DNA of 6,691 bases, taken from assembly GCA_039923755.1 (NCBI GenBank), contig JBDTCD010000175.1:1-6691 (forward strand), read 5' to 3'. Position 1 is the stretch's first letter. Each line of letters opens with the position of its first letter. Positions 1 to 5,241 of this stretch are shown in pieces. The notes under the pieces are model-generated. The model saw only the letters and a list, made by a program, of their open reading frames with translations, was not told the DNA's origin and searched no databases. Made by a program: the position numbers and the translations under genes. Origin of the DNA: Terrimesophilobacter sp039923755. Its GTDB lineage: Bacteria; Actinomycetota; Actinomycetes; Actinomycetales; Microbacteriaceae.

Positions 1-981
1 GCTCTTGCGGCACGGGACACCACGACGCCGTACTGGGTGCTCATCTCACTGTCTCTGGCAGCGGGGGTTGGGGGTGGCAGCTTCTCTGGGCTGATGGCTT
101 CCACGAGCTACTTCTTCCCGAAGAGACTCGCCGGCACTGCGCTGGGCCTCCAAGCCGGAATCGGCAACCTCGGTATTGGGCTCATGCAGCTACTTCTACC
201 GTGGGTGGTCGGTTTCGGTCTGTTCGGTACCGCAATTCTGACCCCTCAGAGCGACAAAGAGGGCAAACTCGTCTGGTTGCACAACGGTGGGCTTGTTCTC
301 ATCCCCTGGGTGCTGCTCACCGTTGTGTTGACGGTGCTGCTCATTCGCCGAGTGCCAATCCAGGCAAACTTTCGCCAGCAGTTGGACATCTTCAGGCTCA
401 AGCACACCTGGATCATGACAGCTATCTACCTCATGTCTTTCGGCGCGTTCAGTGGCCTTGCGGCGCAGACCGGTCTCATCATCCTGAACGTTTTTAGCTC
501 GGACAAGTTCGGTGCTGCTGCCCCCAACCCACTCGCGTGGGCGTGGATCGGGCCGATGCTGGGTGCCCTCGTTCGGGCCGGCGTTGGACCACTGTGCGAT
601 AAGTGGGGGGGTGCGAAGTTCACCTTCATCGGCGGGCTCGGCATGACGGCCGGCACCATCGTCACGCTGTTCTTCCTGAACCCAACGTCGGCGAACGATT
701 TCTACGGATTTTTCACCGGTATGACGATCATCTTCTTCTTCTCCGGGTTCGCGAACGCTGGCACTTTCAAGCAGATGCCGATGATCTTCCCGCCGCGCCA
801 GGCGGGCGGCGCGATCGGCTGGACCGCAGCGATCGGCGCTTTCGGACCATTCCTGGTCGGAATGTCCCTGTCGGTCATGGCGCCCAGCGCATTCTTTATT
901 ATTTGCGCAGTCTGGTGCGCATTCTGCACCGCACTGGCGTGGTGGTACTACGCCCGCCCGAACGCGGAAAAGCCAAGCTGA
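1..981 (+). CDS. NarK/NasA-family MFS transporter, 5' end outside window
   Basis: This is an inner-membrane major facilitator protein of the nitrate/nitrite porter family, which moves nitrate in and/or nitrite out. The reading frame is open from base 1, so the true start lies upstream; about 326 C-terminal residues are visible. Numbered from base 1, residues 21-63 carry a family-like first signature, a GVGGG stretch followed by FFPKR and a GLQAGIGNLGIG segment. Residues 248-285 match the second-half signature, with AGTFKQMPMIF followed by a Gly/Ala-rich helix. An Arg in the ALVRAG segment (about 192) sits where the family has its conserved substrate-binding Arg. Several hydrophobic helices follow, ending in a short polar tail. 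The helix around 147-160 reads GAFSGLAAQTG, which departs from the usual GSFIGFSAGFP-like run, so substrate preference may differ. The SDR gene begins 39 bases downstream, probably in the same transcript. Family is confident; substrate is not. Confidence 0.85.
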   Translation, partial: ALAARDTTTPYWVLISLSLAAGVGGGSFSGLMASTSYFFPKRLAGTALGLQAGIGNLGIGLMQLLLPWVVGFGLFGTAILTPQSDKEGKLVWLHNGGLVLIPWVLLTVVLTVLLIRRVPIQANFRQQLDIFRLKHTWIMTAIYLMSFGAFSGLAAQTGLIILNVFSSDKFGAAAPNPLAWAWIGPMLGALVRAGVGPLCDKWGGAKFTFIGGLGMTAGTIVTLFFLNPTSANDFYGFFTGMTIIFFFSGFANAGTFKQMPMIFPPRQAGGAIGWTAAIGAFGPFLVGMSLSVMAPSAFFIICAVWCAFCTALAWWYYARPNAEKPS

Positions 982-1020
982 CCCTCTGGGGCCAGGCCGG
1001 TTAAGAATCAGGAGAGAACC

Positions 1021-1755
1021 ATGGGCAAGCTGGATGGCAAGGTTGCGGTAGTCACGGGTGGGGCGATGGGAATGGGTGCCGCGGATGCGGCGATCCTCGC
1101 CCGCGAAGGTGCCACCGTCATTGTCGCAGATGTCGATGAGAAGGAAGGCACCGCTGTAGCAGAGTCGATTGGCGGTCACTACCGTCACCTCGACGTCACG
1201 AATGAAGACAACTGGCGCGATCTGGTCGCCGACGTCGTCTCCACGGTCGGGAACATTGACATCCTGATCAACAATGCGGGAGTGGTCGCGTTCACACCGG
1301 TCGCGACGACGGAACTTGCGGAGTGGAATCGGGTGATCAACATCAACCTGACGGGTGTGTTCCTGGGCATCCGTTCTGTGGTCGAGACCATGAAGGCGGC
1401 GGGCGGCGGCGTGATCGTCAATCTCTCCTCCACTGCGGGGATGATGGGCTACTCCAACCTGAGCGCGTATGTCGCGAGCAAGTGGGGTGTGCGAGGACTC
1501 ACCAAGGCCGCAGCGCTCGATCTCGGCCGTGACAACATTCGCGTGGTGTCCGTGCACCCGGGCGGAATACGCACACCCATGACGGCCGGGATGGAAGGCA
1601 ACGAGATGTACGCGTCGCAACCGATCCCGCGCATCGGAGAACCCGACGAAGTCGCGAAGCTCATCCTGTATCTCGTCGCCGATGCGACCTTCTCCACGGG
1701 AACCGAATTCATCATTGATGGCGGAGCGACGGTGGGCCAGGCGCTCAACGTCTGA
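1021..1755 (+). CDS. Classical short-chain dehydrogenase/reductase (3-alpha/20-beta-hydroxysteroid dehydrogenase-like)
   Basis: This is a soluble NAD(P)(H)-dependent oxidoreductase of 244 residues, the normal length for classical SDRs. Visible motifs are TGGAMGMG (12-19, dinucleotide binding), Asp37 at the end of the second strand (favours NAD over NADP), DV at 58-59, NNAG (84-87), the helix-4 Asn (about 109), Ser137, and the catalytic YVASK (Tyr150, Lys154). The INLTGVF, YVASKWGVRGLTKAA and HPGGIRTPMT segments resemble actinobacterial 3-alpha(20-beta)-hydroxysteroid dehydrogenases. Those resemblances are shared widely among SDRs, so the actual substrate (steroid, sugar, other secondary alcohol) cannot be named. 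The start is supported by AGGAG at 1010-1014, six bases before ATG. It follows the NarK-like gene by 39 bases, so co-transcription is likely, but nothing links the two functions. Confidence 0.93.
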   Translation: MGKLDGKVAVVTGGAMGMGAADAAILAREGATVIVADVDEKEGTAVAESIGGHYRHLDVTNEDNWRDLVADVVSTVGNIDILINNAGVVAFTPVATTELAEWNRVININLTGVFLGIRSVVETMKAAGGGVIVNLSSTAGMMGYSNLSAYVASKWGVRGLTKAAALDLGRDNIRVVSVHPGGIRTPMTAGMEGNEMYASQPIPRIGEPDEVAKLILYLVADATFSTGTEFIIDGGATVGQALNV

Positions 1756-1792
1756 ATCCTTTGGTCCCCTGCGACTGACGCTTGCACCGGTT

Positions 1793-1798
1793 TAGAGT
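1793..1798 (+). promoter_or_regulatory. Predicted -10 element of a leaderless sufU promoter
   Basis: TAGAGT matches the actinobacterial TANNNT -10 consensus. Six bases separate it from a GTG at 1805, the distance expected between a -10 box and the transcription start. Transcription would therefore begin at or next to the start codon, giving a leaderless mRNA. No Shine-Dalgarno precedes the gene, which agrees with this. No convincing -35 hexamer is visible. Confidence 0.55.
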
Positions 1799-1801
1799 GG
1801 A

Positions 1802-2248
1802 ATGGTGCCACGCACCAACTTCGAGAACCTGTACCAGGAACTCCTCATCGACCACTCCAAGCAGCGACACGGTTACGGCCTGATTGCGAACCCGAGCTCC
1901 GAGTCGCACGGCGTGAATCGAAGTTGCGGTGACGAAATCACCCTGCACATTCATTCGGCCGACGGGTTAATCGACTCTGTGAGTTGGATCGGCCAGGGCT
2001 GTGCAATTTCGCAGGCGTCCGCGTCCATGCTGTCCGACATCATGACGGGCCTTGCTCTCCCCGAGTGCCTGGAGCGCGCGTCCGTATTCCGGTCCATGCT
2101 GCAGTCGCGCGGAAAGGATGCCGGCGACGAGGAGCTTCTGGGCGATGCAGTGGCGTTGAGCGGGGTTTCGCTTTACCCGCCACGTATCAACTGCGCAATG
2201 CTCGCCTGGACCGCATTCGAAGACGGAGTGGGCCGAATCGCCGTGTGA
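1802..2248 (+). CDS. sufU: SufU-type Zn-dependent sulfurtransferase for Fe-S cluster assembly
   Basis: SufU accepts persulfide sulfur from the cysteine desulfurase SufS in the cytoplasm and passes it to the SUF Fe-S assembly machinery. The 148-residue protein has the NifU/SufU N-terminal fold signatures: NFENLYQELLIDHS at the N-terminus, SCGDEI (41-46), GQGCAISQASASML (65-77) and PPRINCAMLAW (127-136). The zinc ligands known from SufU line up as Cys42, Asp44, Cys67 and Cys131, all intact. The segment between the second and third Cys is long (about 64 residues), which separates SufU from IscU. ATG at 1802 gives the longest frame. GTG at 1805, one codon later, fits the leaderless promoter better and would give 147 residues. 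The cognate sufS lies downstream, the reverse of the common sufS-sufU order. Confidence 0.92.
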   Translation: MVPRTNFENLYQELLIDHSKQRHGYGLIANPSSESHGVNRSCGDEITLHIHSADGLIDSVSWIGQGCAISQASASMLSDIMTGLALPECLERASVFRSMLQSRGKDAGDEELLGDAVALSGVSLYPPRINCAMLAWTAFEDGVGRIAV

Positions 2249-2256
2249 GGCGATGG

Positions 2257-2287
2257 CGGCCACGTGAACGACGCGGCCGCGTGGCCG
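2257..2287 (+). repeat. Inverted repeat (8-bp stem) just after sufU, containing a 12-base palindrome
   Basis: CGGCCACG (2257-2264) is the perfect reverse complement of CGTGGCCG (2280-2287), with a 15-base spacer, and starts 8 bases after the sufU stop. The perfect palindrome ACGCGGCCGCGT (2271-2282) overlaps its right arm. No T-tract follows, so it is not a typical intrinsic terminator. It may stabilise the sufU 3' end or weaken read-through towards sufS. Confidence 0.4.
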
Positions 2288-2346
2288 ACGATGCAGCGTT
2301 GGATCGCTCACGTGACTCGCATCGTGCGTGAGAACAGCATTGGTAT

Positions 2347-2361
2347 GGGTAGCCGCTACCC
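2347..2361 (+). promoter_or_regulatory. Operator-like inverted repeat upstream of sufS
   Basis: GGGTAGC-C-GCTACCC is a perfect 7-base inverted repeat around a single central base at 2354. It ends 22 bases before the sufS -10 box, so its centre is near -42 relative to the predicted start at 2396, abutting the weak -35 region. That position and symmetry suit a dimeric DNA-binding regulator. No known motif is recognised in it, including the ACACT-N5-TGTGA site described for mycobacterial SufR. Confidence 0.4.
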
Positions 2362-2383
2362 GGAGTCAACTTCGGCGCCTCGG

Positions 2384-2389
2384 TAGACT
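2384..2389 (+). promoter_or_regulatory. Predicted -10 element of a leaderless sufS promoter
   Basis: TAGACT fits TANNNT and is followed by exactly six bases and then GTG at 2396. This matches the spacing upstream of sufU, so transcription would start on the G of the start codon. No Shine-Dalgarno lies upstream of the GTG, and the -35 region is poor. Confidence 0.6.
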
Positions 2390-2395
2390 TGGCGA

Positions 2396-3658
2396 GTGGG
2401 TTTGGACATCGAAGGACTCCGTAGGGACTTCCCTGCTGTGAAGCGAACCGTCGATGGAAGGCCGCTCGCCTACCTCGATTCCGCGGCGACCAGTCATAAG
2501 CCGCTGAGCGTCCTTGATGCTGAGCGCGACTTCTACGAGCAGCACAATGCCGCCGTTCATCGTGGCGCGCACGCTCTCGCAGCGGAGGCGACCGACCTGT
2601 TCGAATCTGCGCGTTCTCGCCTCGCTCGCTTCATTGGCGCACGCGATGATGAAGTCATTTGGACGTCCGGCGCAACCCAGGCACTCAACCTCTTGGCCTA
2701 TTCATTCTCCAACGCAAGCGCAGGAAGGGGCGGGGCAGAAGCGCGACGCTTCGCCTTGGACGAACACGACGAGATCGTGGTGACCCAGCTCGAACACCAC
2801 GCCAACCTGCTGCCCTGGCAGGAGCTCGCTTCGCGAACCGGAGCGACGCTTCGCTATATCGGAGTCGATGACTCTGGGAACCTGCGGATGTCAGAGGCTG
2901 CCGAGGTAATTGGCCCACGCACGAAGATCCTTGCGTTCACTCACGTGTCCAATGTGACGGGTGCAATAAACCCGGTAGGCGAACTTGTCGCGCTTGCTCG
3001 CCGGGTCGGAGCGCTGGTCGTCCTCGACGCGTGCCAGTCCGCCCCGCACCTCGCTCTCGACGTGAAAGCTCTCGACGTGGACTTCGCCGCCTTCAGCGGC
3101 CACAAGATGCTCGGTCCCCTCGGTGTCGGGGTCCTTTACGGCCGCAGCGAACTCCTGAACGCGATGCCACCGTTCCTCACCGGCGGATCGATGATTTCAC
3201 GCGTGACGATGGACGGTGCCGAATATCTTGCCGCCCCCGCACGTTTCGAGGCCGGAACGCAGCCGGTCGCACAGTCCATTGGGCTGGCAGCAGCCGCAGA
3301 CTATCTGGACAATCTCGGCATGTCGTTCGTCCATGAGCGGGACGCCGAGTTGGGTCAGGCCCTGGCGATCGGTCTCGCAGCGATCCCCGGCATCCGCGTG
3401 CTCGGGCCAGCGCCCGGTGAGCCCCGGGTGGGATTGGCCAGTTTCGTCCTAGACGGGGTTCACTCTCACGATGTTGGACAGTTCCTCGACGACATGGGTA
3501 TCGCCGTGCGGGTGGGTCACCATTGCGCGGAGCCCCTTCACCGGCGGCTTGGTCTGGCCGCGTCCACCCGCGCCAGCACCTCGGTGTACACGACGGATGC
3601 GGAGGTCGCCGCCCTCATGGACGGTGTCCGCCAGGTGAGGGCGTTCTTCCGGGTGTGA
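2396..3658 (+). CDS. sufS: SufS-type (group II) cysteine desulfurase
   Basis: This PLP enzyme takes sulfur from L-cysteine, forming alanine and an enzyme persulfide that is handed to SufU for Fe-S cluster assembly. The 420-residue protein carries the family landmarks in order: AYLDSAATSHKP (25-36), HRGAH (55-59), SGATQALNL (91-99), LEHHANLLPW (132-141), Asp211 and Gln214 in DACQS, SGHK with PLP-lysine Lys237, RFEAGTQP (283-290), and GHHCAEP with persulfide Cys377, followed by STRAS (390-394). The short loop around Cys377 is the SufS pattern, unlike IscS/NifS. The start is GTG 2396, fixed by the -10 box six bases upstream and by the protein beginning directly with the usual LRRDFPAV segment. 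A Gly/Arg-rich stretch at about 107-122 makes it slightly longer than the roughly 406 residues common in the family. The gene is convergent with the adenosyltransferase gene, leaving 11 bases between stop codons. Confidence 0.94.
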   Translation: MGLDIEGLRRDFPAVKRTVDGRPLAYLDSAATSHKPLSVLDAERDFYEQHNAAVHRGAHALAAEATDLFESARSRLARFIGARDDEVIWTSGATQALNLLAYSFSNASAGRGGAEARRFALDEHDEIVVTQLEHHANLLPWQELASRTGATLRYIGVDDSGNLRMSEAAEVIGPRTKILAFTHVSNVTGAINPVGELVALARRVGALVVLDACQSAPHLALDVKALDVDFAAFSGHKMLGPLGVGVLYGRSELLNAMPPFLTGGSMISRVTMDGAEYLAAPARFEAGTQPVAQSIGLAAAADYLDNLGMSFVHERDAELGQALAIGLAAIPGIRVLGPAPGEPRVGLASFVLDGVHSHDVGQFLDDMGIAVRVGHHCAEPLHRRLGLAASTRASTSVYTTDAEVAALMDGVRQVRAFFRV

Positions 3659-3669
3659 AGGTCGCCCAC

Positions 3670-4227
3670 TCAGTCGTGGCTGACCGGCTCGGCTTCACCC
3701 TCCGCGGCGCGACGGGCAAGAACAAAGGCGAGGTCGGAGAGCCGGTTCAGGTAGTGCTGTACGTCGTCGCTCACGACATGACCGGCGTCTTTCGCGCGCA
3801 GGGTGTGGCGTTCAGCACGTCTCACAATGGTTCGTGCGAGATCGAGTGCGGCCTCCAGCGGCGTCGTCCCCGGAACCAGAAACACCGGCCGTAGGGGCTG
3901 CTCCTCCGTGAGGTCATCGATGAGGCGTTCAATAGCCGTGACCATCTGTCCCTCCACAAGTGATATTCCCGGCTTCAGGCGGTCCCGGTGCGACGGGTTC
4001 ACGGAAAGGTCGGCCGCAACGACGAACAGTTCCCGTTGAACGTGAAGCAGGATCTCCGCAATCCGCTCGTCAGCGCATCCGGCACGCGCCACTCCGAGCG
4101 CCGACACGGCCTCATCGATGTCGCCAAGGGCTTCGACCAGTTCCCCGCCTTTGGGTATGCGACCTCCGAACAACTGGCCAGTGGTACCGTCATCCCCGGT
4201 CTTCGTATAAACACGGCTCACGTGCAT
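3670..4227 (-). CDS. pduO: PduO-type ATP:cob(I)alamin adenosyltransferase
   Basis: The enzyme transfers the 5'-deoxyadenosyl group of ATP to cob(I)alamin, making adenosylcobalamin for B12-dependent enzymes in the cytoplasm. The 185-residue product has the full PduO set: TKTGDDGTTG (8-17, ATP-binding P-loop-like segment), GDIDEA (35-40), the ARTIVRRAER helix (131-140) with its paired Arg and Glu, and YLNRLSDLAFVLAR (159-172). This is the trimeric PduO family and not the CobA/BtuR or EutT types. ATG at 4227 is the longest start, but GTG two codons in (first base 4221) has better Shine-Dalgarno spacing and would give 183 residues beginning at the conserved SRVYTKTGDD. It is divergent from the B12 riboswitch and ECF operon, so enzyme and importer appear to form one functional unit. 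The enzyme's own mRNA does not carry the riboswitch. Confidence 0.94.
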   Translation of the reverse strand: MHVSRVYTKTGDDGTTGQLFGGRIPKGGELVEALGDIDEAVSALGVARAGCADERIAEILLHVQRELFVVAADLSVNPSHRDRLKPGISLVEGQMVTAIERLIDDLTEEQPLRPVFLVPGTTPLEAALDLARTIVRRAERHTLRAKDAGHVVSDDVQHYLNRLSDLAFVLARRAAEGEAEPVSHD

Positions 4228-4232
4228 AGCCT
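4227..4232 (+). promoter_or_regulatory. Weak candidate -10 element for the riboswitch operon
   Basis: TAGCCT fits TANNNT and would start transcription near 4239, about 19 bases before the first base of the riboswitch P1 stem. The -35 region is unremarkable. If real, it overlaps the start region of the divergent adenosyltransferase gene. It was chosen only because it leaves the aptamer intact. Confidence 0.2.
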
Positions 4233-4235
4233 CCC
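4230..4235 (-). promoter_or_regulatory. Shine-Dalgarno that bears on the adenosyltransferase start
   Basis: GGGAGG on the minus strand ends only two bases before the ATG at 4227 but eight bases before the GTG beginning at 4221. The normal spacing therefore favours initiation at the GTG, codon 3 of the longer frame. Confidence 0.5.
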
Positions 4236-4246
4236 GTCGCAGCTCA

Positions 4247-4252
4247 ACACTA
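4247..4252 (-). promoter_or_regulatory. Possible -10 element for the adenosyltransferase gene
   Basis: On the minus strand TAGTGT fits TANNNT and would place the transcript start near 4240, leaving a very short leader containing GGGAGG. No clear -35 is visible. The upstream half of this promoter would lie inside the DNA encoding the riboswitch P1 strand. Confidence 0.4.
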
Positions 4253-4257
4253 GGGTG

Positions 4258-4391
4258 GAGTTGTCACCCGTACTCAGGGTGTCATAACTCCCGCGGAGGG
4301 GAAACCGGTCGAAATCCGGTGCTGACCCGCAACCGTAGGACGGCCAGCACCGTCGAGCCGGGATACCTGCCTCGGGAGCGAATAACAACTC
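4258..4391 (+). promoter_or_regulatory. Cobalamin riboswitch aptamer (compact form)
   Basis: The leader folds into a B12-sensing RNA. P1 is seven perfect pairs, GAGTTGT (4258-4264) with ACAACTC (4385-4391). A further stem pairs CTCCCG (4288-4293) with CGGGAG (4373-4378). The core has GGGGAAACC, an ACCGG/CCGGT hairpin (4304-4308 with 4316-4320) and a GCTGACCCGCAAC segment (4321-4332). The B12 box GAGCCGGGATACCTGCC (4355-4371) matches the consensus throughout. Only about 24 bases separate the CCCGC core from the B12 box, occupied by a GACGG/CCGTC hairpin (4339-4354). The long peripheral arm of large adenosylcobalamin riboswitches is therefore missing. It controls the ECF operon starting at 4505. 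Family assignment is firm. Ligand preference (adenosyl versus other cobalamins) cannot be read here. Confidence 0.93.
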
Positions 4392-4452
4392 TTGATCGTC
4401 GTGGTCTGCGTGACAGAGTCCGGACCCTCATCCGGCGAGATCACACGGTCCC

Positions 4453-4504
4453 GGCGGGCGTTTCGGTACCGGACCGATCGCGGACCCCTGCTGGAAGGCC
4501 CGCC
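4453..4504 (+). promoter_or_regulatory. Riboswitch expression platform: predicted ribosome-site-masking helix
   Basis: GGCGGGC (4453-4459) is the perfect reverse complement of GCCCGCC (4498-4504). The 3' arm touches the last base of the Shine-Dalgarno GGAAGG (4493-4498) and ends right before ATG 4505. Pairing would close the translation start in a hairpin, and no U-tract follows, so control is likely at translation. The region between aptamer and platform (4392-4452) also holds a small hairpin, CCGGA/TCCGG (4420-4424 with 4431-4435), of unknown role. Confidence 0.55.
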
Positions 4505-5239
4505 ATGATCCCGTCCCCCGCCGATCGCATTGCTCAGGTCGGGATTCGGATGCTCGCCGCCTTCACGATCGCTGCACTGGCCACGTTCGGCGGTGCGGAA
4601 GCGGTGAATGGATCGACCGCCCGTGCCACCGCACAGACGAACCCCGCCAGCCAATCCTGTGCGGACGGCGTGGCCGTCGTGGTCGACTTCACCGACATCG
4701 GCGGGAAAGTGGAGACAGGCTGTGCAGCGCAGGCCCCGGCGACCGGCCGCGCCGCACTCCTGGCCGCGGGATTCACTGCGGTCGATTCTCAGCCAGGCCT
4801 CATCTGTGCGATCAACTCGATGCCCAACCCGTGCCCCGAAACCTTCCAGGGATCGTTCTGGTCCTACTGGCACAGCACGGCCACCAGCGAGTGGGTCAGC
4901 TACCAGGTTGGCGCGGACGCGAGCGCTCCTAAGCCCGGTGACATTGAAGGTTGGCGCTACGACAACGGTTCGACCCCACCCGGAATTGCGCCGGCCGACG
5001 TCGCAGGTGCTCTGCCCACACCGACGCCGAGCGCCACATCAGATCCGAGCGCATCCCCGTCAGATTCCTCGGGCAGCGCTAACAGCGTGGGCGGTGAGCA
5101 GGACGCCATCGCTCAGGATCGTGCCGCACAAAACCTGGTTCTGACCATCACGGGGATCGGGTTCCTCGCACTCGTCATCATCGTGATCCTCGTCTTCGTC
5201 CTGCGCGCTCGTCGCCGCGGTCCTGGGGCGCGTGACTAG
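4505..5239 (+). CDS. Secreted, C-terminally membrane-anchored DUF4430-like protein of the B12 ECF operon
   Basis: This is a predicted extracytoplasmic protein of 244 residues. It has a hydrophobic N-terminal signal region (about 16-35), then a globular domain (about 50-155), a Pro/Ser/Thr-rich linker (about 168-198), a transmembrane helix (about 211-233) and a positively charged RARRR tail that would face the cytoplasm. The globular domain begins SCADGVAVVVDF and contains GRAALLAAGF, PGLICAINSMP, FWSYWHS and GDIEGWRY. That layout resembles DUF4430/transcobalamin C-terminal-like domains. Four Cys (52, 73, 101, 110) could form two disulfides outside the membrane. ATG 4505 is chosen because GGAAGG lies six bases upstream; longer in-frame starts would run through the riboswitch. 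As the first riboswitch-controlled gene, two bases before ecfT, it probably captures or presents corrinoid to the importer. That function is inference. Confidence 0.82.
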   Translation: MIPSPADRIAQVGIRMLAAFTIAALATFGGAEAVNGSTARATAQTNPASQSCADGVAVVVDFTDIGGKVETGCAAQAPATGRAALLAAGFTAVDSQPGLICAINSMPNPCPETFQGSFWSYWHSTATSEWVSYQVGADASAPKPGDIEGWRYDNGSTPPGIAPADVAGALPTPTPSATSDPSASPSDSSGSANSVGGEQDAIAQDRAAQNLVLTITGIGFLALVIIVILVFVLRARRRGPGARD

Positions 5240-5241
5240 AG

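Noticed and set aside
196..1620. Long minus-strand open frame of 474 codons opposite narK and the SDR
   Set aside because: It lies antisense to two well-supported genes, has Arg/His-rich low-similarity composition and spans their intergenic gap; it is a shadow of high G+C codon use.
2307..2332. CTCACG/CGTGAG hairpin in the sufU-sufS gap
   Set aside because: The stem is six bases with a 14-base loop, no T-tract and no clear position relative to the promoter; it is likely chance in G+C-rich DNA.
3655..3699. GTGAAG/CTTCAC inverted repeat across the sufS-adenosyltransferase junction as a bidirectional terminator
   Set aside because: The arms are six bases with a spacer of over 30 bases inside coding sequence, and no T-tract is present on either strand.
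4251..4256. TAGGGT as plus-strand -10 box for the riboswitch operon, sharing bases with the divergent -10
   Set aside because: The transcript would start near 4263, inside the P1 strand at 4258-4264, and lose most of the stem; an upstream start is needed.
4319..4504. Upstream extension of the DUF4430-like gene to a start at 4319
   Set aside because: It would translate through the riboswitch core and B12 box, has no Shine-Dalgarno, and places an Arg-rich stretch before the signal peptide; ATG 4505 has GGAAGG at good spacing.
4274..4873. Minus-strand open frame of 199 codons opposite the riboswitch
   Set aside because: It covers the structured RNA and the signal peptide region on the opposite strand, with no recognisable domain or ribosome site.
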